Shown here: in pieces, positions 46,375-58,241 of the stretch
Position numbering within the stretch: position 1 is the stretch's first letter
Layout of the letters: each line of letters begins with the position of its first letter
NCBI GenBank assembly: GCA_030761205.1
Contig: JAULJL010000010.1
Span: 12,743,241 to 12,807,240 of the forward strand
Source: Fremontodendron californicum
Taxonomy: Eukaryota > Streptophyta > Magnoliopsida > Malvales > Malvaceae
DNA length: 64,000 nucleotides
Direction of reading: 5' to 3'
Notes under the pieces: generated by a model
What the model was told of the DNA's origin: nothing
Databases searched by the model: none
What the model saw: the letters and a program-made list of their open reading frames with translations, nothing else
Position numbers and translations under genes: made by a program

Positions 46375-46379
46375 ATCAT

Positions 46380-47261
46380 CCCTAAATTCTCCATCATTGG
46401 CGGAACTTAAGAAAATCTTTCCTCACCTAGGAATTTCTAGAAGATCGACCGTTTGTAATCCTCTAGAATTCCATCGTCGGATAGGTCTCAATTTATCTTT
46501 AATTTAAATTATTATTGCGAATTATGAAAAAATATTTATGTGAAATAATCTAATTAACTTAAAGTTATACAAACATAATAAATAAATAAACAAAATCATG
46601 TTAAAGATTAATAATCAAATAAAATCATACCAAATATTAATAAATAAACAAACAATCAAATAAATAATAAAATTCACATAAGTAAAACGATTTAAACTAA
46701 ACAAAAAAATCAAACAAAATATAAGGTAATTCTTTAAAATAATTAAAAGAAAATAATAATTAATTAAAAATAATAAAATATAAAAAGGACATAAGAAAAG
46801 ATAAAAAGAAAAATAAAGAAAATGATATTTAAAAATAAATTTTAAAAGAAGAAAAATAAAATGATAAAAAAATAGAAATACATTTGGGTTGGGTCGATGA
46901 TCGGGTCACGACGACCCGACTCAGAAAGCTTTTAAAATCAATTTCTTTTTTTTTTTCAATTTCATTTTTTTCTGATTTTAAAAATAAAAAAATTCTCTCA
47001 AACCCTAAAACTAAACCAACCCAAATGTTTAAGAACCCAGTTTTCGACAGCCGAGAACTTCAACCAATCGTCGAAAACTTCATAATTTTTCAGTTTTCGT
47101 CGCCGAAAACTGGAAATTTCCCAAAAAAAAACTTTTATTTTTCAAAAACGAAGCCAAAAATCAGATTTAAAACTCCTGATCTTTTCTTCTTCCAAACCAA
47201 CTTCAAGTATTTTTAAAAAACAATTTTTTCACAAAGAAAATCCAAGAAAGAATGCAACTGT
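46380..47261. other. Segment of LTR E between the two solo LTRs
   Basis: AT-rich, non-coding. The open stretch at 46884-47216 is biased towards Lys, Phe and Asn, has no recognisable domain and is judged chance. Confidence 0.55.
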
Positions 47262-48772
47262 TGTTGTTCGATTTACCACGCAAGTGCACGTATCGTTAAC
47301 ATGTAATATAATGAAAAGTAAAGTGTCGATCCCACGAGAAATTGTTACTAAATTTGTTAAGTACTAAAATTAAAACAACATAATCTTATTCAAACAATTA
47401 ATTAAAAGTTGTAATTAAAAACTAATAAAAGAAAGCAAATTAAAAGGTGAATTAAATCAATTGAGAAAAGCGTAGGATTATAATTTCCCTCAACACTTCG
47501 TATGAACCTCTCCTACCCTCTTAACTTGACTAATGATATTGAGATGTTAACATAGAGTTCTAATCTATTTATAAGTATTTTCCGATGGTCTTATAAAAAT
47601 ATCCCTTTGAACTAATTAACTATATTCCTATGATAACTGAATTAAAGAGAAACTCATTAAGTTTAGACTTTAAAATTGATAAAACATGACACGTAAGTGT
47701 ATTCCTACCCTACATGCAGATCAATTCATCATAATAAATGAATATGAAACATATGTTATTCAATCCATTTCTAACACTAAACTCCATTTTCCAAGTTGTA
47801 TCTAGGTTACCAAATCAATCTAATTGGTGGCCAAACAATTAGAAGCATTAAGAACAAAGATTGAATAAACAACTCAACTATGATTAAATCAAGCAAGAGA
47901 GTAAAATAATCCAAACAACATGTTGAGTTCCATTGCAATCCTAGAAAAATAAATTTATAAATAATGAAAACAAATAACAAAGGAGTTTCACCATCATCAA
48001 TGTTAGAAGAAAGATAAAGAAGAGTAAAGGAAAAAAGAAAACTAAGGTTTGTCAGGTCTTTAGTCTTCAATCCTCCAAAATCTCCTTATCTCCTTGAAAT
48101 CTTTTGATGGCTACTCTCCTCTTAATAAAATTAGGTTTTTAGAACTTGATTCCCCTTTATTTGAGTCTTAAAAGGTCCTATTTATAGAGCTTTAGATCTC
48201 TAGAGTCAAAAACTTCGCGTCCAAGCAACAGGTAAGTGTTTTTTTCACCATTTCTTTTAGCATCCGCACGGGCGCCACGGCCCCCATGCCTTGACCTTGC
48301 TGGCGCTGCAACGTCGATTTCCGGCGCCGCGATGCTAGCCCCTCTGTTTGCTGCATGCAGGCTCCGTCGTCTTCTCACACTTCCTCGGCTGATTTGGGTG
48401 GGCAAATCTTATCCGATTTGGATAAATGAACTACCATTGGAAATATATGGAAATCAGCTTCAAAAGTCAAGAGTAAGTTTTCTTGAATAAAGACTTTAAG
48501 ATCATGTTTTGCTAGCAACAAGCTCCGGAGGTCAAATCTGCCAATGCGTTGCTTTGCACCTTTTTTCATCTTTTCGCACCTCGAAACTCTTTCTCATTTT
48601 GGACCTATAAAAATACAAAAATACTAACTTAATAACTAATTTAAACTTGAAATAAAATTAAAATTAATCTAAAAACAATTAAAACTAATCAATTCCGAAT
48701 AAAAATTTCAAGGACTTAGCCGATTTGAATGCACAAAATGTGGTGAAATAACTATATTTCATATAGTTATCA
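47262..48772 (-). mobile_element. Solo LTR 2, same family as solo LTR 1, minus orientation
   Basis: On plus it starts TGTTGTTCGATTTACC (47262) and ends ATATAGTTATCA (48772), 1.51 kb, the reverse complement of the LTR at 44875-46374. Flanks actgt (47257-47261) and actat (48773-48777) agree at four of five bases. TATA box at 48178-48186 on minus. Shared inner landmarks include GGTCAAATCTGCC, CTACCATTGGAAA and the run near GTGCACGTATCG. Confidence 0.83.
48178..48186 (-). promoter_or_regulatory. TATA box of solo LTR 2
   Basis: TATAAATAG on minus, conserved with solo LTR 1. Confidence 0.6.
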
Positions 48773-49618
48773 ACTATTTTGCCTTTGTTTTTTTCTTGAA
48801 ATACGAAACCAAAATAAAAACCTCTTTATTTTGTGTTCTTCAAATACTACTTTGAACTTCAAATAGAAAAAAAAGTAAATTTTCTTTAAAAAAAATACCT
48901 TGAGAAAAATGAAGCTTTTTTGCTATCTGTTGATGATTGTGTCTTTGGTATGTGCTATGGGTCGGTTTTTATAGAGATCTAAAGGGTAGAAACCTATGAT
49001 CTCTACTTAATGGTCAAGAATCGGATCTGCGCAGATCCGATTTTTTTTCCTTTTTTTTGATTTTTTCTTTGATTTCTTTTGATTTTCATGCAGACCCGAT
49101 TTCTTTCCTTTTTTCTTTGATTTCTTTTGATTTTCTTTTTCCAATTTTCCCTTTTTCATCAGATTTTTCTTTGGCCTAAAGGAATCAAAATAAACACATT
49201 TTTTCTTCCCAAGATTTTTACCGATTCAGCTTTTTTTTTTTATTCTTCTGATTTTCCAATTTTTTTAATTCATTTTTTTCTGAAATGAATAAAAAGAAAC
49301 ATAAATATAAATATAAATATAAATAATAATAATAACAATAATAATTATAATGATACTAGTAATATATAATAATTATAATAATAACAATAACAAGTACATG
49401 AGCCGGTCAAATAGATCCCAAGGCCCAATACATTGGAGATCCAAAAAACCTAAAATGAGCCTAATAGACTTAGATTGAATTTCAAAACCCAACAACCTGA
49501 AACTTAGATTGATCCAAATTCGGACCCCAAGATCTAATAAAAATCCGATAATAATTAATTTTGTAATATCAAATTCAATATCGGTTTAAAAAGACCCGGA
49601 TAAAATCAGGTGTCTACA

Positions 49619-50574
49619 TGTGCGTTACAAGTGACTTATTCAAATCATAATATAATAAAATAATTTTAATTATTAAAATTTTATAATAATGAGAATCAAT
49701 TTAAGTTGAAAAGTTAAACTAAAGTTCAAAAAACAAATATATTTAAAATTTCAAAATGAAGTTTCAAAATAGAATAAATATCTAATCCTTCTCTACCTTA
49801 ATTTTACTATTTATAAGTTTTTTTTTCAAGTTTTTTAGTATTAAGTTATCATCTTCATTCATTTTTTCGGTATTTTTTCTTTAAATTTTCAGCTTTGGAG
49901 GATCGTCTTCTATCACAATCAAATTGAATTCTGCATTTTTTTCTTTTCAATCTTATACTTTTTCATGCTATCTTTTAAAACTTTGATGGTGAAACTCGAT
50001 ATTCAATTTTATGGATATCTAAAGCAACCAATAGTTTTTCAACTCGTTCAAACTCTTATTTCTCACCTATTTCACTAAAAATTTAAAATTTTCATTCTGA
50101 CTTGAAAACCATATTATTATAATAGTCATGTTCTCCTACTTTCTTTGCTGTTTTCTACAATTAAATAATAATAATTTTATAAATATCATTTTATGAAATT
50201 AAATTACAATTATGAAAATAATTCGTTACCTTATCTTCTAAATACTCAATATATTTTGAAATTTCATAGCTAGTGAAATTTCATAAAGTGGCTAAATGTT
50301 TTTTTTTCCAACTTCCTTTTTCAGCATGTATCTATATACATACTACAAATCAATATTATAATAAAAAAATACTGTTTCGGGCCGGGCTGAAACAAAAAAA
50401 AATCCTGCCCAGGCCCGGCCCAATACGGGCTGGGCCTGCCGGGCGGGCTGCCCGGCCCATGAGCAGGTCTAGTCCATACTCGGCAGTTTTTTTTTTTTTG
50501 TTGGTATTTTTGGGCCATGCTTGGTTTATCTGGTTTTCGTGCCGACCTCAAAAATATATATATATATATATATT
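49619..50574. other. AT-rich intergenic DNA with a GC-rich patch and TA repeat
   Basis: No gene seen. A GC-rich low-complexity patch (50378-50475, GGGCCGGGC, GCCCGGCCC and similar) stands out from the AT-rich surroundings and resembles degenerate G/C runs often found in plant transposon ends. A (TA)n tract follows at about 50550-50570. Confidence 0.6.
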
Positions 50575-50800
50575 AATAAATCTTAATTAATTTTAGATTT
50601 TTTAGAAAAAGATAATTTTTATAACAGACCAATCACACCTAATAAAAAATGATTGGTGATGACTCCTTTTGTTTTTATTTATGATTTTTGTGGGAGCATT
50701 ATTTGCAAAACGTCAAAACTTTAAAAAGAGAATCATTTTTCGAGACCCCTTTTAAGTCGCCCGACGATTGTGAGGTCTTGCTACGATAGCTATAATAATA
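50575..50800 (+). repeat. Strongly decayed Ogre-like LTR 3' end
   Basis: Keeps the order of LTR-end landmarks: TTAATTAATTTTAGATTTT, ACCAATCACACCTAATAAAA, GATTGGTGATGACTCC (degraded primer-site-like motif), CGAGACCCCTTTTAAG, GAGGTCTTGCTACGATAGC. No adjoining internal sequence is recognisable. Confidence 0.55.
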
Positions 50801-51794
50801 CCTTACCATGTAATAAATAATAAAATGATCTCTTAACTTTATGCATGTTATTTAGAATAAATGTATTATTTATCATATGATTTAGATTACTTTGATTAAT
50901 GATCATAATATTGATCCGTTGGACGATACTTGTTACTAAATTCATAAAAAATAAATTTTTATTCTATTGTAAAGACTTATAAAGAGAAATATATATATAT
51001 ATATATAATCACATATGTATATATTAATATCATAAGATTTATACATTATACAAAAATATCATGTATGTCATCAGTACACTAATGTATTAAGAATTGCATC
51101 TTTACTAGCTATAAAATTTTTATTAATTTAATTTCATACATTATGTTTAGAATTTAGAAATATTAAGCATAAATAATTTAATTTCATAATTAAAATTAAT
51201 ATATATTTATTTTGGATAAACATTTATTATTATATTCCATTATATTTGATAATTAAATTTTTAAGTGAGATTTTTAAATATAATTTAATTTCAATAACAA
51301 ATCATTTTAAGTTTTAAAATTAGTTCATTTGATAAAACTCTTAATATTAAAGGTTGCTTATCAATGTTCGAACTTTTCAACAAGCATAAAATTTTACATA
51401 TATTACAAATATTTAAACGGATCAAGATAACAGTTTCAGATAATGATAATACTCCATTTATTTTTAAATATTATTATTATTTATTTATTATCTTTCAATA
51501 AAATTTTAATAAAATCTAACTCGGCCAAATAATTTGCTTAAATTTAATCTGATTTGATTTTAAAAATTAATAAATTGAACCCAAAATGATCCATACTCAA
51601 ATAACCCGAGTGTCAAACCCGAATTATCTGAACCCAAAATTATTCGAACCCGAGATGATCCGAACCTAAAATAACTGAACTCAAAGTGACCTGATCTAGA
51701 AGCAAACCGAACTCGAAACGACCAAAACTTGAAATTGAACTTTTTTAAACCCAAATTGATCCGACCAAATCCTACTCGATCCACCCAACCGACA

Positions 51795-51843
<49 letters not shown>

Positions 51844-53299
51844 AAAATGTTGTTTGATATAATCATAATTTTTAACTATTATTGTTATGGGTTAAAATAA
51901 TCTAATGGATTAATAAATTTGAGGCCAAGATGATGTAGCTGAATAAAAGCTCATGACTCAAAGATCCATTGGATCAGTTATGAGAAGCGTTAGATTTGTA
52001 GGCTTCGAAAACAAATCCAACCCGAATACAAAAATGAGCTTAAGAATTATGGGAGAATGAAGGTCAGGTGCAAGGCTACACTGAAGCCCAGCAGTGCTGG
52101 AGTCAAGTTTGATGTGGGAAGCATGAGGCAGACCCAACATATTAGAGCGATTCTAGCAGTCGAGTCAAGTTCATTAGATCCGTGGACATGGAGGCAACAT
52201 AGCTATCAGAGGAAGATAGGGAATTGCATGAAGGAGCAGTTCCACCCATGACCCACGTTTATGAAGATTGGAAGAAGTTGAATGCCAGCCAATAAGAGAT
52301 TTTACAAGGAAGAAACCAACAACTTAGTTTTATCTTCTTCATCAGTTTAGTATGAATAAGAGTGTTATACTCATATTACATAGGCTAAGGCCCAACATCA
52401 AATTAGGTTCAAGAGATTCATTAGTTTGGAACCATCAGTTGTATCCTCAAAAAAAAAATGATACTTGTTCATAACTAATTTGGTCACACGCATTAGGGCA
52501 GACAGTTATCATAGCTGGCAGACGGACAAACCAAGTGGGCAGCTCAAGATTCTTCATGACCTTAAGTATAAAAACGTGAGGTAAGTAAAAAAAAAAAAAA
52601 AAAAAACCCTAAGATCACCTTTTCATTATTTTCTTCCTAGTTATTTTGGCTCTATGGTTTCTTGTCCTTTAAACCTTTACTTACTTAAGTATCGAAACGT
52701 GTCCCGAAATACTAGCTCCGACATCCTTTGGACTCCTGTCTTCATTTCAGATCCTGCTCGACAGCTCTCCCATCCTCATTCCCAGAAAATCATCAACCCG
52801 TTCAAAAACCCATCAACAAGTTCTTTTTATTTTGATGTGAAGAAATTGAATTAGAATATTAGAAATGTTAGGTTTAACCGTGAACTTTTTATTTGTAAAA
52901 TCAAAAGATTCAATTTTAATTTATTTTGATGTGAATTGCATGTAAAACTTTCAAAATTCTCTCAATTGCAGAAGTTAGGCATTGTATAACCCACAAGTCT
53001 ATCAAAAAATTTAATATAAAAAATTTTCAAAAAATAAAATTTTGAAGTAAAGAAAATGAAAATAAAATAAAATTATGACATAAAAGCTTGGACTTTGTCA
53101 GGAAATATGAATATTTTGCAGCGCTTGTGAGGTTTTCTCATGATAATAAACGTATAATGACTGGATTTCACAAAATAAAAGTTTAATGTTGATTTAAAAG
53201 GAGATAACAAAAGATTTGGATGGCCCAAAATGTATATTCGAAAATTTAATAATTTCATATTAAATAACAAAAATAATAAAATCAATTTAATTAATAGAG
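50801..53299. other. Intergenic region: AT-rich DNA, GAACC-type repeat, TA microsatellite, unclassified moderate-GC segment
   Basis: 51590-51780 is a degenerate repeat of phrases like aacccgaa and tgatccgaac; 51799-51841 is (TA)n. 51900-52860 is less AT-rich, contains GTATAAAAA (near 52566) and a poly-A run (52586-52605), and could be part of an old retroelement. The open stretches at 52057-52251 and 52654-52854 show no domain I recognise. The rest is plain AT-rich DNA. Confidence 0.5.
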
Positions 53300-53309
53300 C
53301 GTGTTTAGC
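53300..53309. repeat. Left copy of 10-bp target-site duplication
   Basis: CGTGTTTAGC, identical to 56925-56934 in the same orientation. Confidence 0.65.
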
Positions 53310-53408
53310 GACTTTTTTATTTAGATATTGCTAATTTTTTTTTTTTTTACCAAATTACCAATATTTCAAAATTGTGTACCAAAGTATGATCATTTTCAAA
53401 TCAGTTGG

Positions 53409-53657
53409 GAAGTCGCCATAACTAAAAAATTTAACTTTTTAAAAAAATCTTGCTTGGAATTCGCCATATATTTTTTTAAAAAAAATCTTGCTCGAAAGTC
53501 GCCATATGATATAGCGACTTCCGAGCTTTAAATTTTGTAAAATTAAAATAATTGAACTTGGAAGTCGCCATATCATATGGCGACTTCCAAGTGCAATTTG
53601 TAATTTTTTTTTTTTATAATGTTGGGAAGTCCCCATATGATATGGTGACTTCCCAAC
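53409..53657. repeat. Left subterminal palindrome array of the PMD element
   Basis: Two half-sites (GGGAAGTCGCCATA near 53409; GGAATTCGCCATAT near 53456), then three palindromes: 53490-53526 (arms GCTCG/CGAGC), 53557-53591 (CTTGG/CCAAG, perfect, 17+1+17) and 53621-53657 (GTTGGG/CCCAAC, one mismatch). All share the core arm GGAAGTCGCCATAT or close to it, and one central base. The outer five bases differ between copies but pair within each copy. Confidence 0.88.
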
Positions 53658-54137
53658 ACCAATTTTTTTTTTTTAATTTTTAAAATTTAAATTTTGTAAT
53701 TAAAGTATATTTTTTAATTTTAAAAATTAATATTATTAAAGTATTTTTGTAAAAAAAATTATTTTTTTAAAATTATTTTAAAAGCCTAAATAATATTATA
53801 TATATATAATTAATTTTACATTATTTAGTTAATTCTAAATTAATTAATTAATTATACATTTAAGTATGTTACTATTTTACAACGGTAAAAAAAAGAAAAC
53901 TTTGAAATTTAATTTTACAAAATTAAAATTTTAAATAATAAATAACAAAATTAATAATAGAATTTAAATAACAAAATTAATAATTAATCATTTAAATTTT
54001 TAAAATAACGGTTAATTTTTACATTTAATTAAAGAAAAATACAAAAAGTACATGATTATTATACAAAATGTACATTATTAAAAACATCTTCTAAAAGATA
54101 CATGATTATTATATAAAAAGTACGTTTATCTAATTAT

Positions 54138-56120
54138 TTACAGAGGAGCTCTCATATTGCATGGTGTTGAGCAACAATGTCGAGCTCTCCTATTGCGCGT
54201 TGGTTGCACCCGTCGTTGAACCTTGTCATTGGAACGTATTTGTTGTCGACCTCGACCTACCGCCACTGGCTCTGGTTCTATGTGATCCGTATGCTCACCC
54301 ACATCAGTCGATGAAAACGCACTACTAGAGGGACCCACATGTTCTGCATCAAAAAATGAAAACCCACTACTCGAGGAGCAAGCACCCATAAAGGGAACCT
54401 GACTACTAGATGGACCCACAAGTGATGTAGTACAAAATGCTGACGTAGGGGTTCTAAACTGATACATTGAAGTTAGATATGTCGAACTTGGACTTGGGGT
54501 GAGGAGCTAGTCATCTAACCTCGTCGTTGGTGGTTCTGGTCGGTAACACTCATCAACATCAAATCCGAGGTGACTGAAGGAATGACGATGACTGGATGCT
54601 ACGTCATGTTCTAGTTGAGGTTGAGGATGACTAAATGACATCCTCGGTGCAGTGAACTCCGCCGCATGTGATGAGGCCGGTTGACGCGTCCGCCCACGTT
54701 GTCGGCTAGGTTTAGGAACTTCCATTTTGTGTGTAGGACGGACTGGATTTGAAGTCTGTCTGGGAAATGGCATTCTCCTAACATCCTCAAACTCCGACGG
54801 TGGACAAACAAAAGGCCGACCTTCATTTTTAAACCATCTTATGTACTCAGCAGATGGGTTGAAATTATTACGAACAATGGGTATACCTGTCGAAATTTGT
54901 TCAGAACGTTGATTCCACAAATGGATCTATTATCGATGCTTCGTAGGCCAAAATACTTCGTGGCGTCCACGCATATCAATCTTGTGAACCTTATCAAGGT
55001 TCGCCGGTGGTTGCGGAATTCGTTGTTACATCCCAAATTGTCATAACACCCTCTCCGTAGCATGCCACTCTACATATGCAAAGCATATCAATGCTGTGTT
55101 TGCTATCCATATATTGCAATTATTAGTTGTATCCGATGGAAGACATGCCATAATTTGATTTGAAGAATATGGCATCCACACAAACTGTGAATAATTATTA
55201 CAATTTATTAGTTTCATATGGATTAAATACAAAAATACTTAGAATGTAACAATCGAAACATTTACTTTTTGATATGCTTCTCGATCTAGTCGTGATCTTA
55301 TAGTTCGAAGATCGAGCGGAATATCGCTACAATCTTTAGGATGACTCCACCTATTAAAAAGCATATAAAATCTTAATAGACTTAATAAAAATACAAGTTC
55401 ATACAAAATTAATAAAAATAGTCAAGACTATTACCTGCTTGCAATGAGGTATACAGGTGGAAAATTCTCGCGCGGAGTAATAAATGGCAGTCGATGCCAA
55501 GCCCATGACTGCAGAAGCAGTAAACATCCACCTAAGTCGTGGCAGTCGGGAACTATAGCCCGGCACAATTCTCTATACAAAACTGCCAAACATGTAGAAC
55601 CCCAACTATAATTTGCTGCGTGCTCTAAATCACGAAGCAATGGAAGATACATTAAATGTACCCGACTGCTCGATTTGTCTGGCATTAGCATTCCTCCAAT
55701 TAAATGTAAAATATATGCTCTAGCAGCATATTGTACCTTTTCTTCGCTTGCGTGTTCGGAAAGATTTTACAATGACTGCAACCACGTTTTTGTCACCATT
55801 GAGCCCTTCAGACACTCTTCTGGAGGTACAATGCCCAATAAATTTTGGCATTCTTCATTCCAATCTAGAAAAATTGCGCCTGTAACTAGCATGCCATCCA
55901 CTGGTAGTCCAAGTTGGAGCGTAACATCTTCTAAAGTGATTGTGCATTCACCACATGGCAAATGAAAAGTGTGCGTCTCGGATCTCCATTGTTCAACCAA
56001 CGTGCTAATTAAGTCCGGCAGAAGCATACATTGTCGAATTTGACTTGCATAATAAAATCCGACACTCTTTAAGTGGTCGATAATAGATGGATGTGGATCT
56101 TCGAAAAAAAAATTCTTCGA
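54138..56120 (-). pseudogene. Plant mobile domain (PMD, MAIL-like) gene, three exons, with nonsense mutations
   Basis: Exon 1 (56120-55435) encodes the PMD start: HLKSVGFYYASQI, LVEQWRSETHTFHLPCGE, CTITLEDVTLQLGLPVDG, then after one TAA the segment LIGGMLMPDKSSSRVHLMYL and GGCLLLLQSWAWHRLPF. Intron 55434-55351 (84 bp) and intron 55265-55185 (81 bp) have GT/AG ends and keep the frame. Exon 2 gives WSHPKDCSDIPLDLRTIRSRLD. Exon 3 gives FVWMPYSSNQIMACLP, FAYVEWHATERVL, with TGA, TAA, TAA-TAG and a later TAG, then a Pro/Ser/Arg-rich tail to 54138. PMD proteins of the MAIN/MAIL type act in genome stability and silencing; this copy rides a transposon and looks dead. An in-frame TGA lies just upstream of 56120, so the true start is unknown. 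Confidence 0.82.
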
Positions 56121-56595
56121 TCATAAGACACGAACATGGTCTTGTTCATAATTAATTAAATTAAATAATTATAAAATCATAAAAAAATTAATAATGCAAT
56201 CTCTTTGAAATATAATTAATTATAAAATTATTATTATAAATAATAATTTTAGAATTAATACAAAATTATAAAAAAATTAATACAAAATTATAAAAAAATT
56301 ACCAACCTCTTCATATATAACCGCGGATATGTGCTTATCTTGCAACCTTAATAACGATGAAACCATTTGAATTCGTACACTAAGAGAAAATTTTAGAGAG
56401 AGAGAGAGTAGTAAATAAAAATTTGTGTGAAAAAATATGAAGGGAAGAAGGGTATTTATAGGTGGGTGGGGGTGGGCAACGGTCAATTCACCGTTGCCAA
56501 ATTCAATTTTTTTATCCGTTTTTACAACGGTTAAAAAAATTAATTTCTATTATTTTTTTTTACCGTTGACAACGTTTAAAATTTTAAATAAAATT
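56121..56595. other. AT-rich 5' flank of the PMD pseudogene inside the element
   Basis: Upstream of the PMD frame on minus: AT-rich, with a (GA)n-type run at 56396-56410 and TGGGTGGGGGTGGG near 56462. It probably held the promoter and first codons of the PMD gene. No confident exon. Confidence 0.45.
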
Positions 56596-56834
56596 AGTTC
56601 GGAAGTCGTCATATGATATGACGATTTTCGAACTAAATTTTTTAAAAAAATTAGAAAATACAAGTCAGAAGTAGCCATATCATATGGCGACTTCTGACCT
56701 ATAAAAAATATATATATATTTTTTAAATTAGAAGGGAAGTCACAATATAATATAACGATTTTTCTTCTAATTTTTTCAAAAAAAAATTTAAATTAACCAT
56801 GGGAAGTCGCCATATGATATGACGACTTCTCATG
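56596..56834. repeat. Right subterminal palindrome array of the PMD element
   Basis: Four palindromes: 56596-56634 (AGTTCG/CGAACT), 56664-56698 (GTCAG/CTGAC), 56731-56767 (GAAGG/TTCTTC, more decayed) and 56798-56834 (CATGGG/CTCATG). Same core as the left array, different self-pairing arms, and about the same distance (90-100 bp) from the element end as the left array. Confidence 0.88.
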
Positions 56835-56924
56835 ACATTTTTTTAGCGTATGTATTTCGGTACTTTATTTTAAATTATCGATAATTTAATTTTTTTTTTA
56901 TATATAATATTTTGATAATTTTGC

Positions 56925-56934
56925 CGTGTTTAGC
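56925..56934. repeat. Right copy of 10-bp target-site duplication
   Basis: CGTGTTTAGC, identical to 53300-53309. Confidence 0.65.
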
Positions 56935-58235
56935 TAAGCCGTTGTACTTTGGATACAAAATATTATTCATCCCATTTAGAACGCAACAGCGGCTTTGATG
57001 GCTCGACGCACTGACGCAGTGGGCACGCCACCCACTAAAAGACAATTAATTAATTAATATAATATTTTTTCCGTCCTAGTTTCTTTCTTTGTTTTAAAAT
57101 TATGTTTTCTTTTTCTTCTTTCTTTTTTTTTCTAATATTTAATATTTTTATTTTTATTGCCCATCATTTTGAAATTTATTTTTTATAATTTATTTTTACC
57201 TTTTTATATTAAAAACTATGAAACATCAATTATAAAAACAATATAAAATTTTAGCATACAAAATCAAAATATGTTTATTAATCTTTGTGAGGAGGGAAAA
57301 TACAAAGAAATAAACAAAAGGAGTATTATCTTTCGCAATATGCAAATATACAAATTTTCATACATAATTTTTAAATAATAATAAAATATATTAAAAAAAG
57401 TAAGATTCAAATAATAAAAAATCAATGTAATGATATTTTTGTAATTTTTAGAATGAGTTTTTATATTTTGAAACTGTCGTATAATTTACTTTATTATTAA
57501 CATTAATCAATACATTTCTTTCAATATATGAAATCAAACAACTATTCATCAAACTATCTCTTATACAATTACACAATAAAATTTTCATTATTTTCATTTG
57601 AAAAAAGTTCTTTTTATATTTGTACTCACAATTCAAAAAATCAAAACTAATTTTAATAGCATAAAAATTAAAAAATGAAATTCTTTCTTTGAATTCACTA
57701 ATTTTTTTACTACTTCTTAAAAAAAAGTCAAATACCGGTTAAGATGATATTTAAAATTATATATATTATCTTGAATTTAATAAAAATAATGTATTTTATG
57801 CACAAAAATTCTCTAAATAATATTTTTAACTAACTTTAACTGTGCCTATAGACATCCTTATCGGATCCATATATTATTTTTATTTTTATTAATTATATAT
57901 TGACACCTAAATTTTATCTTTATTATTAGATTGATTTTAATTTTTTTTAATGAGATAATTTAATATTTAGCTTAAACTAATACATATATTCTAAAGTAAA
58001 TTAAAGTTGTAGTGAGATCAAGTGAAAGTGTAACCACGCATCGGACTATAGTGCCAAAAATCAGCATCAGATTAAAAGTGCCAAAAAGTAAAATCGACAG
58101 TAGAATTTTTATTTTTTATTATTTATTATCATATGATATTTTTTCTTTATTTCTTACTTTACTTTTGATAGGATTTTTTTATTTTTATTTTCTACTTTTA
58201 TCATACCACCTATTAGAGCCATAAAAAAACAAGAG

Positions 58236-58241
58236 TTGACC
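58236..58241 (+). promoter_or_regulatory. W-box (TTGACC) about 720 bp upstream of the PAD4-like start
   Basis: TTGACC is the WRKY factor core site, and defence genes such as PAD4 are usually salicylate-induced. A single hexamer is expected often by chance, so this is only suggestive. Confidence 0.25.

Larger units (their letters stand above)
39888..49618 (-). mobile_element. Element E: Ogre-like gypsy retrotransposon, 5' part, minus strand
   Basis: Minus-strand order: 5' LTR 49618 to 44334 (interrupted by two solo LTRs), degenerate tRNA-Arg primer site, conserved leader, ORF1 (43594-41751), gag (41450 to 39888). It ends abruptly in the zinc-knuckle part of gag at the junction with fragment F. 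Protease, pol and 3' LTR are missing from the window. Confidence 0.84.
44334..49618 (-). repeat. 5' LTR of element E, split by two solo LTRs
   Basis: On the minus strand it starts TGTAGACACC (49618; CCTGATTTTATCCGGGTC follows) and ends at 44334. Own sequence is 44334-44874, 46380-47261 and 48773-49618, about 2.3 kb, which is shorter than the LTRs of B and C. Includes the U5 hairpin (44528-44563), a primer-site-like decamer with one change (44381-44390) and T-rich stretches with AGATCCGA/CAGATCCG near 49020-49100. No gene. Confidence 0.8.
53310..56924 (-). mobile_element. Candidate Mutator-like element carrying a plant mobile domain gene
   Basis: Flanked by the exact 10-bp direct repeat CGTGTTTAGC (53300-53309 and 56925-56934), a size typical of Mutator-like target duplications. 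The outer ~100 bp on each side look like decayed inverted repeats: ACCAAATTACCAATATTTC...GTACCAAAGTATG on the left against AAATTATCGATAATTT...GTACCGAAATACAT on the reverse of the right. Next on each side is an array of palindromes, then a minus-strand PMD pseudogene. No MURA-type transposase is visible, so it would be non-autonomous. PMD genes carried by Mutator-like elements are known in plants. Confidence 0.68.

Noticed and set aside
50378..50475. GC-rich patch as a CpG island or promoter
   Set aside because: It consists of short repeats of GGGCC/GGCCC with no gene beside it.
54727..55965. Plus-strand frames over the PMD region
   Set aside because: Antisense to the PMD pseudogene exons, which carry the recognisable domain and consistent splice sites.
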